NCBI RefSeq assembly: GCF_003386095.1
Contig: NZ_QREG01000001.1
Span: 512,887 to 576,886, forward strand
Direction: 5' to 3'
Length of the DNA: 64,000 bases
Source: Marinoscillum furvescens DSM 4134
GTDB taxonomy: Bacteria; Bacteroidota; Bacteroidia; Cytophagales; Cyclobacteriaceae
The notes under the pieces are model-generated. The model was not told the origin of the DNA. It made no database searches and was given only the letters and a program-made list of their open reading frames with translations. Of this stretch, positions 5,255-13,418 are shown piece by piece. Each line of letters starts with the position of its first letter. Positions within the stretch are counted from its first letter, which is position 1. Both the position numbers and the translations under genes were made by a program.

Positions 5255-7711
5255 ATGCTCAGAAATTTATTTACTGTCGCCATCCGCAACCTCAAGCGCC
5301 AAAAATTCTTTTCCATCCTGCACATCATCGGGCTATCTATAGGTGTGGCAGCATGCCTCACAGTATGGTTATACAGCCATCATGAGCTGAGTTATGATCA
5401 GTTTCATGAAAAAGCAGACCGGATCGTACGAGTCAACCAGACCTTTATATGGGGGGATACCGATGATTTGTTTGGCTCCACCGGACCTGCCGTGATCCAC
5501 GCCCTGCGCAGCGAAATCCCCGAATTTGAAAGCCTCACCAGAGCACATACTCCCGGCAGCCGGCTCGTCAGATACAATGCACCCGATAAGCTCATCATGT
5601 TTGAAGAAGACAACATCGTGGCTGCAGACAGTAATTTCCTTCAGGTGTTTACCTTTCCGCTATTGCGCGGAAATCCGGCTACTGCTCTCACACACCCCAA
5701 CAGCGTCGTACTCACGGCCACCACTGCCCAGCGCTACTTTGGCAGTATAGACGTCCTGGGCAAGCAACTGGAAATGGGTGAAGGCGACCAGCAAAAGACT
5801 GTTCAGGTGACGGGAGTAGCCGAAGACCTGCCCGGCAATTCGCACATCGAGTTTGACTTCTTGCTTTCCATGTCCTCCTTTCCACGGGTACAGCGCCAGG
5901 CAGACTCCTGGATGTGGACCACCTTTATCACCTTCGGCGTGCTGCGGCCAGACGCCTCTCTGGAGCAGGTAGCCCAAAAAGTGGCTCAAGTGCCCGGAAA
6001 ATATCTGGAGCCTTTTCTGCAAAAGTATCGAGGCATCAGCTACGAAGAATTCAAAGCTTCGGGTGAAGAATGGGACCTCTATCTACAACCACTTCTAGAC
6101 ATCCACCTGAGATCTACCAATGTCTACTCACGCCTCAATGAAGTAAACGACATCAAAACGCTCTACATCCTGTGGATGGTAGCAGGACTTACCCTACTGC
6201 TATCACTAATCAATTTCATCAACCTCTCCACAGCGCGTTCTACGGCTCGTGCCAAAGAGGTAGGCGTGCGCAAGGTCATCGGCTCTGGCCGGTCGCTGCT
6301 GATCTTTCAGTTTCTCACAGAATCTGTTCTACTGGCTACAGCCGCTGTAGTGGTGGGCATATTGCTCACAGAGCTCAGCCTGTCATTATTCAACCAGGCC
6401 ATGAATACCGACCTGGCACTAAAGCCTTTCCAAACCATACTATTACTACCCTCTATGGCCATCATAGCGCTGGGCATGGGAGCGCTCGCCGGCATCTACC
6501 CGGCCTTTTACCTGTCTTCCTTCAGACCAGCACAGGTACTCAAAGGCACCATACAGGGCGGCACCAAAGGCACACGCGTACGCAACCTACTGGTGACACT
6601 GCAGTTTACGATCTCTATAGGCCTGATCGGCAGCACACTCATCATTCAGGAGCAAGTGCACTACTGGCAGTCTTTTGATCTGGGCTTCGACCGGGACAAT
6701 AAAATCATCATCCAGCACGCCAACCGTCTTGGAAACTCTTTTGAAGCTTTCAAAAACGACCTCCTCAGCAACCCACTCATCGAGCAGGTGACCTACGCCT
6801 CAGATACGCCTCCGCTGGTGCACGACTTTGACAACTTCACCCTGGACGGCCAGGAAGAAAAACAACTGTCCGTTAACTATGTGGCAACCGATGAGCATTT
6901 CACGGATGTTTTTGGCCTGGAGATCATCCACGGGCGCTCCTTCAGCAAGGCTTTTAACGAGTCCAACAACATCATCGTGAACCGTCGCCTAACCCAAAAC
7001 CTTGGATTTACCACACCTGAAGAAGCCCTGCAGCACAAGCTCGAGCACTACGGACAAAAATTTACCATCATAGGGGTAATGGACGATTTCACCACCAGCC
7101 TGTCGGGCAATCAGTACCCATTCGCCATCCTGGCCAATAATGCTCCGATCTACAGAGACAGCAACTATGAGCTTACACTCAACCTGAGCCGGGAAGTACA
7201 GCCAGAGGAGCTTACCACCCTGCTGCAAACACTGGAAGCCCAATGGCAAGCCACCAACCCGAAGGCTCCCTTTAGCTACGCATTTGTAGACCAGGAGTAC
7301 ATGCAGCTCTTTAGCCAGGCAATCGTATTTGGCAAAATGCTCCGTGCGCTGGCCATACTCGCTGTACTCATTGCCTGCCTTGGGCTCATCGGGCTCATTG
7401 CCTATGTGATCGACAAGCGAAACAAAGAAATAGGCATTCGCAAAGTGCTCGGTGCCTCCATGAGCAGTATCTGGCTGCTACTATCACGTGATTTTGGAAA
7501 GCTGCTGGGCATTGGCTTTGTGCTGGCCATACCTGCCACCTGGCACCTGATGAATCTCTGGCTGGAAGATTACCCGATCCGCACAGCCATCTCAATGTTT
7601 ACGCTCCTGGCTGCCGGAGGCATCATGCTATGCACCACACTCATCACCATGAGCTTTCAGACCATCAAAGCAGCACAAATAGACCCTGTGAAATACCTGA
7701 AAGAGGAATAA
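5255..7711 (+). CDS. MacB/FtsX-type ABC transporter permease (818 aa)
   Basis: A full-length member of the Bacteroidota family of about 800-residue permeases with duplicated FtsX modules: an N-terminal helix after FFSILHIIGLSIGVAACL, a large periplasmic MacB-like domain, three helices with the STARAKEVGVRKVIGS cytoplasmic motif near residue 335, a second periplasmic domain and a second helix trio with RNKEIGIRKVLGAS near residue 728. Such permeases work with a separate ATPase, often encoded elsewhere, and are linked to export of peptides, drugs or lipoprotein-related substrates; no ATPase is adjacent. A TGTTCG-N4-CGAACA dyad lies about 100 bases upstream. The stop abuts, with no spacing, the stop of the convergent barrel gene. 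Confidence 0.88.
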   Translation: MLRNLFTVAIRNLKRQKFFSILHIIGLSIGVAACLTVWLYSHHELSYDQFHEKADRIVRVNQTFIWGDTDDLFGSTGPAVIHALRSEIPEFESLTRAHTPGSRLVRYNAPDKLIMFEEDNIVAADSNFLQVFTFPLLRGNPATALTHPNSVVLTATTAQRYFGSIDVLGKQLEMGEGDQQKTVQVTGVAEDLPGNSHIEFDFLLSMSSFPRVQRQADSWMWTTFITFGVLRPDASLEQVAQKVAQVPGKYLEPFLQKYRGISYEEFKASGEEWDLYLQPLLDIHLRSTNVYSRLNEVNDIKTLYILWMVAGLTLLLSLINFINLSTARSTARAKEVGVRKVIGSGRSLLIFQFLTESVLLATAAVVVGILLTELSLSLFNQAMNTDLALKPFQTILLLPSMAIIALGMGALAGIYPAFYLSSFRPAQVLKGTIQGGTKGTRVRNLLVTLQFTISIGLIGSTLIIQEQVHYWQSFDLGFDRDNKIIIQHANRLGNSFEAFKNDLLSNPLIEQVTYASDTPPLVHDFDNFTLDGQEEKQLSVNYVATDEHFTDVFGLEIIHGRSFSKAFNESNNIIVNRRLTQNLGFTTPEEALQHKLEHYGQKFTIIGVMDDFTTSLSGNQYPFAILANNAPIYRDSNYELTLNLSREVQPEELTTLLQTLEAQWQATNPKAPFSYAFVDQEYMQLFSQAIVFGKMLRALAILAVLIACLGLIGLIAYVIDKRNKEIGIRKVLGASMSSIWLLLSRDFGKLLGIGFVLAIPATWHLMNLWLEDYPIRTAISMFTLLAAGGIMLCTTLITMSFQTIKAAQIDPVKYLKEE

Positions 7712-8311
7712 CTACAACTTAAAACCGACGCAAATCATTGTCCCCCATGCAACATCTCCAGTAGAATAAAGCCCCTGCAAAAAGGGATTAGTCGTTATGA
7801 AAAACTGACCCTTTTGTAGCAACCTAACATTCACCATCGTGGTAAGACCAACACTCACTTCATCTCTATAAACCGGATAACCTATAGATGAGCCATGGTT
7901 CTGAGGGTTTAACTCATCATCTACGGTTTGGTACCCGGCTCCCTCCAGTGATTTCAACAGTCTCAATGAGGGTCCTAAGGAAATGGAAAACCAATCTGCC
8001 TGTTGCTGAAATGGCACATAGTTCGCTAAAACATCGATTGTCCAAATTTTAGCTGAGTAAAAATTCCCGCCTGACACAAAGGACTCGGCACTCCCATTGA
8101 GGTGGGCCAAAGAAAAACCCAACCGATCTGTCAAATGCAATGTATACTCGGCATGAAATACGAAACCTATATGGTCTCCGGTTCCTAAAAACTGACCACC
8201 AGAACCAACTTTTAGCGAGTGATGCTTTTCCTGGCTTCCCTGAGAAAAAGCTGTAATGGATATAAACAAGCCTATCAAGGTAAGTAGTGAAGCTCTCCAA
8301 ATCAGTTTCAT
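7712..8311 (-). CDS. Outer-membrane beta-barrel family protein
   Basis: 199 residues with a signal peptide (MKLIWRASLLTLIGLFISIT, cleavage after AFSQ) and repeated amphipathic strands (GDHIGFVFHAEYTLHL, LGFSLAHLNG, WFSISLGPSLRLL, VGLTTMVNVRLL, GTMICVGFKL). Ends in an aromatic/Leu terminal strand as expected for outer-membrane insertion. No specific function can be given. It is convergent with and directly abuts the permease gene. Its start faces the TPR gene across a 184-base region holding a 9-bp inverted repeat. Confidence 0.65.
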   Translation of the reverse strand: MKLIWRASLLTLIGLFISITAFSQGSQEKHHSLKVGSGGQFLGTGDHIGFVFHAEYTLHLTDRLGFSLAHLNGSAESFVSGGNFYSAKIWTIDVLANYVPFQQQADWFSISLGPSLRLLKSLEGAGYQTVDDELNPQNHGSSIGYPVYRDEVSVGLTTMVNVRLLQKGQFFITTNPFLQGLYSTGDVAWGTMICVGFKL

Positions 8312-8419
8312 CTGTCTATTAGTTTACGATTGGTTCGCAATGTTATGTGTAGAAATTGAAGGTAACGCAACAGTAAATATAGAAACGATTTTGACTGTAG
8401 TCGTCCAATTCAACCCAGT

Positions 8420-8444
8420 CTGGCACATCAAATATATGTGCCAG
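8420..8444. promoter_or_regulatory. Perfect 9-bp inverted repeat between divergent genes
   Basis: CTGGCACAT (8420-8428) and ATGTGCCAG (8436-8444) are separated by 7 bases. The site lies 109 bases before the minus-strand barrel gene and 51 bases before the plus-strand TPR gene, so one regulator could serve both. It lacks a T-run, arguing against a terminator. Confidence 0.4.
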
Positions 8445-8495
8445 CTTTCGCACAGACGGTGTATCTTTAAGAATTTGACACACAATTCACAGCCA

Positions 8496-10679
8496 ATGAT
8501 ACCTGTAAGGCACATTTTCACCACACTAGTCTGCACCCTCCTCACGCTCACTGCCACCACGCAAGCCCTCCAACCCGGCAAGTGGATGGGCACATTCTCA
8601 TTTGCGTCAGGCACGGAGTTTCTAATGGTGATAGAAGTGGACCAGGTCGCCAAAAAACGCTTTACCGGTAAGGTCTACTGGCCAGACTACTTCAACAATG
8701 CAGCCGCTATAGAAGGGTCTATCAAAAAAAAGAATTTCACCTTTAAGGAAGTAAAGCTGCTGCAGGGCAAAGAAATGGACATGAGCAGCAAATACCAGTT
8801 TGTCATTGGTGAAGAAGGCGAACTTCTGGGCACGGCTGGTCAGGGCTCCGCGCCCAATGCTACCTTCAAGCTAAAAAACTATGACCAGATGACGCCCTCT
8901 CTGCAGGCGGAGTGGGATGAGCGCCTGGCTGCAGAAGCACAAAAATGGGGTGTGGCCATCATTGGCCCCGAAAGTCCCAAAGAAGAAGCTGAAGCCAAAC
9001 TGCTCAAATACCGCCAAATCAGCGCTGACTTTGACCAGTCCACCTCCTCCCTCACTGTATGGGGCAGCACATTTATCAAAGGCATGCACTTCCCCATATT
9101 CCTGGTCTTTGTCAACCCTGAAATGTACATGGAAATGGAACTCCAGGGAACAAAATTTATCCAGGTTAAAACAGACAGCATAGAGTGGAGCTACAACCCC
9201 ACCCAAGATCAGGTGATCGTGACCCCTAAAGAAAAAAACGAAGACAATGGCATCTTTGGCAATGCGGGCATTAGCGCAAACGCACGCGTGATTGCTGCCA
9301 ATACAGCCACTATAAATGGACTTTCCGCCACTCGAATAAAAATACAAGATGGCGCCAACACCAAAATCATTTATCTCAGCAAAAACCACGACCTGCTCCG
9401 CGAAGAAACCAGTACAGAAATCCAGGATTTTTCCGGATACTACCCGCTGGAGGGAGTATCTATGCCTGGAGTATTCAAAAACGTTTCTCTGGAGCAGCAC
9501 CTCATCCTCAACCTGGACAGTGCTGTACTCAACCGTCCGGTAGATGAAAGCCTGTTTCAAATACCTGAACACCTGCAGTCCAAAATCTACGAAGAACAAA
9601 ACGAAGACAAGTACAACGAAACCGGCAACGAGTTTTTCAAAGACGGAGCATACGAAAAAGCCATCAGCAACTACAACCAGGCCATACAGCTAGATGCAGA
9701 TCGCTTCATCTTTTTTTATAACCGAGGCAGTGCTCACCTGAAGCTTGGCAACAACTATGCCGCCATAACGGACCTCACACGTGCCATAGAGCTCAACCCT
9801 GAATACCAGCAGGCGTGGAACCAACGCGGTGAAACCAAAGCCAACCTGGGTGACCAGGCCAGCGCCATGGAAGACTACCAGCAGGCCATAGCACTCGACA
9901 GCAGCTATCAGGACGCCTGGCTAAACCTCGGGCTGGCACAGTACAACCAGGGCAATTTTGAGCATGCGCTCACCAGCTTTTCGCAACTCATCTCGCTAGA
10001 CAGCACCAACGGCCTCTACCACTACAACCTCGCCTACACCTACTCCCAGCTAGGCAAAGACACGGTAGCCATCACCTACTTTGAAAAAGCGCTGACCCAC
10101 GGTCACGACCCCATCAATAGCAACAACATGATCGGCATCTCCTACTACCGCATGGAAGACTACCGGTCGGCAGCTGTGTACTTTCGGGAAGTCGTAGCCC
10201 GAAACAATGAAAACCCCGTATACCTGCTCAACCTGGGCAAGTCACTCTATGAAATAGACAGCCTGGAACCAGCCAAAAGCTATATCAGCAAGTCGCTGGA
10301 GCTGGCCCCAGACAATGACGATGCTCTCAACCATCTGGGGCTAACCTACTACGCACAGGAGGACTACAGCACCGCCATCACCTTCTTCACCAAAGCCATA
10401 GCCGTAAACGAAGACAATGCCTACTACTATGACAACCGCGCCTTTGCCAAAGCCGGCATGCTCAACTACACCGGTGCGATAGAGGACTTTACCGAGTCTA
10501 TAGACCTCTATCCCAAAGACCCCAATGTCTACTACAATCGCGCACAGATGAACCTCAACCTCAACAACAAGTTTGATGCGTGCCGTGATTTTAGAAAAGC
10601 TAGTGAAATGGGCATGGAAGCAGCCAAAGAGGCCATCGCCGAAAACTGTGGACTGGGATCACCCATAGACCCGGATTGA
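8496..10679 (+). CDS. Secreted TPR protein with LolA-like N-terminal region
   Basis: 727 residues from the ATG at 8496, chosen because it gives a signal peptide (IFTTLVCTLLTLTA, cut near TTQA); the frame is open further upstream but that part reads as non-coding. Residues about 25-130 form a beta-rich domain, about 160-360 have a LolA/outer-membrane-sorting-like pattern (FIKGMHFPIFLVFVNPEMYM, a KFIQVKTDS strand), and about 370-720 are roughly ten tetratricopeptide repeats (for example NYNQAIQLDADRFIFFYNRG). Periplasmic or surface location is expected. The combination suggests a scaffold that senses or carries envelope components, but this is inference. No partner is adjacent except the divergent barrel gene. 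Confidence 0.75.
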   Translation: MIPVRHIFTTLVCTLLTLTATTQALQPGKWMGTFSFASGTEFLMVIEVDQVAKKRFTGKVYWPDYFNNAAAIEGSIKKKNFTFKEVKLLQGKEMDMSSKYQFVIGEEGELLGTAGQGSAPNATFKLKNYDQMTPSLQAEWDERLAAEAQKWGVAIIGPESPKEEAEAKLLKYRQISADFDQSTSSLTVWGSTFIKGMHFPIFLVFVNPEMYMEMELQGTKFIQVKTDSIEWSYNPTQDQVIVTPKEKNEDNGIFGNAGISANARVIAANTATINGLSATRIKIQDGANTKIIYLSKNHDLLREETSTEIQDFSGYYPLEGVSMPGVFKNVSLEQHLILNLDSAVLNRPVDESLFQIPEHLQSKIYEEQNEDKYNETGNEFFKDGAYEKAISNYNQAIQLDADRFIFFYNRGSAHLKLGNNYAAITDLTRAIELNPEYQQAWNQRGETKANLGDQASAMEDYQQAIALDSSYQDAWLNLGLAQYNQGNFEHALTSFSQLISLDSTNGLYHYNLAYTYSQLGKDTVAITYFEKALTHGHDPINSNNMIGISYYRMEDYRSAAVYFREVVARNNENPVYLLNLGKSLYEIDSLEPAKSYISKSLELAPDNDDALNHLGLTYYAQEDYSTAITFFTKAIAVNEDNAYYYDNRAFAKAGMLNYTGAIEDFTESIDLYPKDPNVYYNRAQMNLNLNNKFDACRDFRKASEMGMEAAKEAIAENCGLGSPIDPD

Positions 10680-10719
10680 TCGCAGCCCTTAAGATTAAAA
10701 CACAGCCTCACACCTCATT

Positions 10720-10816
10720 TATACCCTATAAGGTATAAATAAAAAAGAACACTCATTTCTATACCCGTTATGGTATAATAGCGAAAAATGTGTATTTTTA
10801 AACCCGAAAGGGTATA
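10720..10816 (+). promoter_or_regulatory. Three phased HipB-type operators
   Basis: TATACC-N6-GGTATA occurs at 10720-10737 and 10760-10777, and a one-mismatch copy (TAAACC-N6-GGTATA) at 10799-10816. Centres are 40 and 39 bases apart, close to whole helical turns, so dimers would bind the same DNA face. The last copy ends 6 bases before the hipB start codon, implying autoregulation. E. coli HipB sites are TATCC-N8-GGATA, a similar architecture. Confidence 0.75.
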
Positions 10817-10822
10817 GTTACA

Positions 10823-11056
10823 ATGAAAACGAGATTAGCAACGTTCGTCAAGGATAAAAGAAAACAGGCAGCAATGAACCAGGAAGACCTCTCCTTTGCT
10901 GCGGGAGTTGGGTTGCGGTTTGTCCGCGATCTGGAGCAAGGAAAACCAACGCTCAGGATGGACAAAGTAAACCAGGTATTGAACCTTTTTGGGTATGAAC
11001 TAGGACCAGTAGCACAAAACAGAGATGAGGAAAGCCAAAGTTCTGTATCAGAATAA
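10823..11056 (+). CDS. hipB: HipB-type helix-turn-helix antitoxin/repressor
   Basis: 77 residues, nearly all an XRE/Cro-C1 DNA-binding domain: FVKDKRKQAAMNQEDLSFAA (helices 1-2), GVGLRFVRDLEQGKPTLRMD (recognition helix and family signature) and VNQVLNLFGYELG. In HipBA/HipBST loci this protein represses its own operon. Three operators lie directly upstream. The last 32 bases overlap the start of hipS in another frame, so expression of the three genes is tightly coupled. The Ser-rich tail (ESQSSVSE) has no known role. Confidence 0.88.
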   Translation: MKTRLATFVKDKRKQAAMNQEDLSFAAGVGLRFVRDLEQGKPTLRMDKVNQVLNLFGYELGPVAQNRDEESQSSVSE

Positions 11057-11339
11057 GTGGGCCGGAACGCTCACCGAAGACGAAGAAGGGTACCATTTCC
11101 AATATGAGGAAACGTATTTGGAAAACAAAAATGTGCCAGTAAGCTTAACGCTACCCCTCCAACAGGAGCCTTATCACTCCAATATACTGTTTCCGTTTTT
11201 CGATGGCCTCATACCAGAAGGCTGGATTTTAGAAATCGTGGAAAAAAACTGGAAAGTAAACGAAAAGGATAGAATGGGCGTTCTCCTGGTCGCCTGCAGA
11301 GATTGCATAGGCGCAGTATCAATAGAACCACACGCATGA
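11025..11339 (+). CDS. hipS: HipS: stand-alone HipA N-terminal subdomain
   Basis: 104 residues matching the N-terminal subdomain of HipA kinases: a beta-rich start (VLYQNKWAGTLTEDEEGYHF), PVSLTLPL, then LFPFFDGLIPEGW, the hallmark F-x-x-L-(L/I)-P-E-G segment. In the E. coli O127:H6 HipBST system this separate domain, not HipB, is the antitoxin that inhibits the HipT kinase; the same is inferred here. It starts inside hipB (32-base overlap) and ends in ATGA (11336-11339), whose ATG starts hipT. The clean ATGA junction argues for a true split gene, not a frameshift. Confidence 0.82.
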   Translation: MRKAKVLYQNKWAGTLTEDEEGYHFQYEETYLENKNVPVSLTLPLQQEPYHSNILFPFFDGLIPEGWILEIVEKNWKVNEKDRMGVLLVACRDCIGAVSIEPHA

Positions 11340-12262
11340 CCTGTCTTTACTGCTATAAAGAATCCGAAAGCGACTTTCACCCAGGGTGTAGCAAGAAATT
11401 GTTCGGCACCACTACACCCCCTATCGTACCCTATACTAAAAATGATTTGCTCATCCTCGCCGAGCAAATGATCAAAGGAAGAGCCACCGTTACCGGAGTA
11501 CAACCCAAACTTTCCCTCCACATAGAGAAACCCACCAATGAACCCGAAAAGCTAACAATCGTGGGGCTATGGGGAGCATATATCCTCAAACCACAATCTC
11601 CTACCTGGGCCGAACTCCCTCAAATAGAAGATGTGACCATGCACCTTGCTCAGCTATCAAAAATCCGAACGGCAGAGCATTCACTGATCAGACTAAGTTC
11701 TGGAGAGCTCGCCTACATCACCAAACGCATGGATCGAAATGCCGGAGAAAAAATCCACATGGAAGACATGTGCCAGCTGCTCGGCAGGTTGACTGAAGAC
11801 AAGTACAAATCTTCGCATGAGCAAATCGCAAAGGAGATAAAACGCAGCAGCATACACCCCGGCCTGGATCTCGTCAGATTTTATGAACTCACCCTGTTTA
11901 GTTTCCTTACGGGAAATGCAGACATGCATTTGAAAAACTTCTCACTCATCAAAAATGAGCAGGGACACTACGAATTGGCTCCAGCCTACGACCTGGTAGC
12001 CACCGCACTTGTGGTGGAAGGAGATGACGAAGAGCTCGCCTTGACATTATGTGGTAAAAAGAAAAGACTCAGAAATTCCGATTTTTTAAATGCAATGACC
12101 ACATCAGGCATACCCCAAAAAGCAGCAGAAAACATCCTTCACAAATATTCCAAGCTGTTATACACGTGGAAGGAATTCATCCATCGATCTCTTTTATCAC
12201 AAGAGATGAAGCAAGCCTATGGCCAACTGATCGAAAGTAAGCATCAACAACTGTATGGGTAG
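11336..12262 (+). CDS. hipT: HipT-type Ser/Thr kinase toxin with N-terminal Cys/His knuckle
   Basis: 308 residues from the ATG overlapping the hipS stop. The HipA-like kinase core shows a Gly-rich loop RATVTGVQPKLSL (about 49-61), catalytic GNADMHLKNFS (Asp196, Asn201) and metal-binding LAPAYDL (Asp219). HipA kinases phosphorylate an aminoacyl-tRNA synthetase (GltX for HipA, TrpS for E. coli HipT); the target here is unknown. Two points differ from the E. coli protein: the loop residues that are autophosphorylated serines there are both Thr here (T51, T53), and the N-terminus carries C3-x2-C6-x8-H15-x2-C18, a probable zinc site. It is followed by a minisatellite. Confidence 0.85.
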   Translation: MTCLYCYKESESDFHPGCSKKLFGTTTPPIVPYTKNDLLILAEQMIKGRATVTGVQPKLSLHIEKPTNEPEKLTIVGLWGAYILKPQSPTWAELPQIEDVTMHLAQLSKIRTAEHSLIRLSSGELAYITKRMDRNAGEKIHMEDMCQLLGRLTEDKYKSSHEQIAKEIKRSSIHPGLDLVRFYELTLFSFLTGNADMHLKNFSLIKNEQGHYELAPAYDLVATALVVEGDDEELALTLCGKKKRLRNSDFLNAMTTSGIPQKAAENILHKYSKLLYTWKEFIHRSLLSQEMKQAYGQLIESKHQQLYG

Positions 12263-12267
12263 TAAGC

Positions 12268-12506
12268 ATTGCTAAGCATTGAGTCGTTCATGTTGCTCAT
12301 TGAGAAGTCCTTGTTGGGCATTGAGTGGTCTTTGTTGTTTATTGAGAGGTCCTTGCTAAGCATTGAGGGGTTCATGTTGCGCATTGAGCAGTCCTTGCTA
12401 AGCATTGAGTGGCCCTTGTTGTACATAAGCATCGCTTGTTAGGCATTGAGAGGTGTTTGTTGGACGTTGAGTGGTCCTTGCTGAGCATTGAGGAGCTCTT
12501 GTTGGG
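12268..12506. repeat. 21-bp minisatellite, eleven units plus a partial one
   Basis: Units begin CATTGAG and run CATTGAGWGGTCCTTGTTGGG with substitutions. Full units start at 12277, then every 21 bases; the eighth (12424) is 20 bases and most diverged, and units resume at 12444, 12465 and 12486. A partial unit precedes at 12268. On the minus strand the period gives a seven-residue pattern like SMLSKDx in a 62-codon frame, which I do not regard as a gene. Confidence 0.9.
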
Positions 12507-12569
12507 CAGCATGTTTAGCTATCGACAAGCTCTTCAGGTACGACACCAGGTCCTTCATTCACCCCCACC

Positions 12570-12642
12570 AAACAAAAAAGGGCTGCAAATGCAGCCCTTT
12601 TCATCTATATCTTAAAAATGATATCGCTTATTCGTTGATCAC
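12570..12642. repeat. 73-bp direct repeat, copy 1 (copied atpC 3' end with terminator)
   Basis: 72 of 73 bases match 13419-13491, 849 bases away. It contains the last five codons of atpC (minus strand, ...VINE-stop) and the terminator. Beyond it, bases 12643-12658 still resemble atpC: the minus-strand frame reads KLTVL-VINE against KVTVLAEKVINE, a nine-base in-frame deletion. It serves as terminator for the barrel gene at 12656-13330. Confidence 0.85.
12574..12603. terminator. Bidirectional terminator, copied from atpC
   Basis: GGGCTGC-AAAT-GCAGCCC preceded by AAAAAA and followed by TTTT; it can stop transcripts from the barrel gene (minus) and from the hip locus (plus). Confidence 0.8.
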
Positions 12643-12655
12643 AAGTACCGTCAAC

Positions 12656-13330
12656 TTACCAACTTATTGCCCTATTCAGCCCCAAACCAACGTAGTAATA
12701 ATCTGAGTTAAAATCCCTCGTTGGGATATTCTGGGTGTAGCGAGCGTAAGCCATCACCTTCATTTTAGAAGTAACCTGTTTTTGAACACTGACCTCCCCA
12801 TCCCAAGCTGTATGGGTAAACGTTTCTACGGCAAACCCCACAGTATAATCAACCAGTTGATCATTCTCGAACCTCGCTGAGGTTAATCTAAATGAAGCGA
12901 TTTGCTGATTTAAAAGATTAAGACCCGGAGTAATCCTGACCCTGAACCCCAGGAATTTTGGCAATTCGTAGGATAAATAGATGCGAGCATTTTGCATCCC
13001 TGCCTGATAAAAGTCGTACCCAAAAACTTCTGCAAACGAAAGATTCCGTATCCTTTTGTCTGCTTCAGGAGGCACGCCTGAAAAAAGCTGCTGCGTAGGT
13101 CTCATATAGGATGGGTAGTCATCGTAGCCTCCTGCACCTAATCCTACCCCTGCAAATAAATCACCAATCAAGCCCCGTTCATACGACAATTCGAAGTGAT
13201 AGCCATTACCCCAGGCTCCAACCATATCTGGATTGAGCCCACCCACTTTTAACGAAAGGAAATCCGCTTGGCCGAGGGAGCAAAAGCTAACCAATGAGAA
13301 AATAAGACAGAAAACACCTTTCATCATCAT
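12656..13330 (-). CDS. Outer-membrane beta-barrel protein
   Basis: 224 residues. Signal peptide MMMKGVFCLIFSLVSFCSLG, then barrel-like strands: GYHFELSYERGLIGDLFAGVG, ARIYLSYELPKFLGFRVRI, VMAYARYTQNIP and YYYVGLGLNRAI. Aromatic belts and Gly spacing fit a Bacteroidota porin-like protein of unknown role. The gene sits precisely between the two copies of the 73-bp atpC-tail repeat and ends at the copied segment, so it looks inserted downstream of atpC. Its own stop overlaps the decayed atpC similarity. Upstream 13331-13418 shows no clear promoter. Confidence 0.65.
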   Translation of the reverse strand: MMMKGVFCLIFSLVSFCSLGQADFLSLKVGGLNPDMVGAWGNGYHFELSYERGLIGDLFAGVGLGAGGYDDYPSYMRPTQQLFSGVPPEADKRIRNLSFAEVFGYDFYQAGMQNARIYLSYELPKFLGFRVRITPGLNLLNQQIASFRLTSARFENDQLVDYTVGFAVETFTHTAWDGEVSVQKQVTSKMKVMAYARYTQNIPTRDFNSDYYYVGLGLNRAISW

Positions 13331-13418
13331 TAATTTAATTGAGGCAAGATGTGCGTAGAGTAATTTACAAAAAGAATATATATTAGCAACTACCTCTTTT
13401 AGCGCATTTACATATGAG

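Larger units (their letters stand above)
12263..12655. other. 393-base intergenic region: minisatellite and copied atpC tail
   Basis: After hipT, bases 12268-12506 are a 21-bp tandem repeat; 12507-12569 shows nothing recognisable; 12570-12642 is a near-perfect copy of the atpC 3' end and terminator. Open frames crossing the repeat on both strands are by-products of its multiple-of-three period. Confidence 0.7.

Noticed and set aside
8256..8495. N-terminal extension of the TPR protein to 8256
   Set aside because: Would overlap the divergent barrel gene and lose the signal peptide; the ATG at 8496 gives a typical one.
8871..9599. 242-codon antisense frame in the TPR gene
   Set aside because: Overlaps a plausible secreted protein gene in full; composition and pattern (Phe/Val/Cys mix) are those of a shadow.
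11025..12262. Frameshifted hipA pseudogene
   Set aside because: The junction is a clean ATGA start-stop overlap, the kinase part has its own N-terminal Cys/His region, and split hipS/hipT loci are known.
12268..12506. CRISPR-like short repeats
   Set aside because: Units abut with no spacers.
12244..12615. Open frames on both strands across the minisatellite (62 and 68 codons)
   Set aside because: They exist because the 21-bp period is a multiple of three; no start context, signal or homology; one is interrupted by the 20-base unit on frame change.
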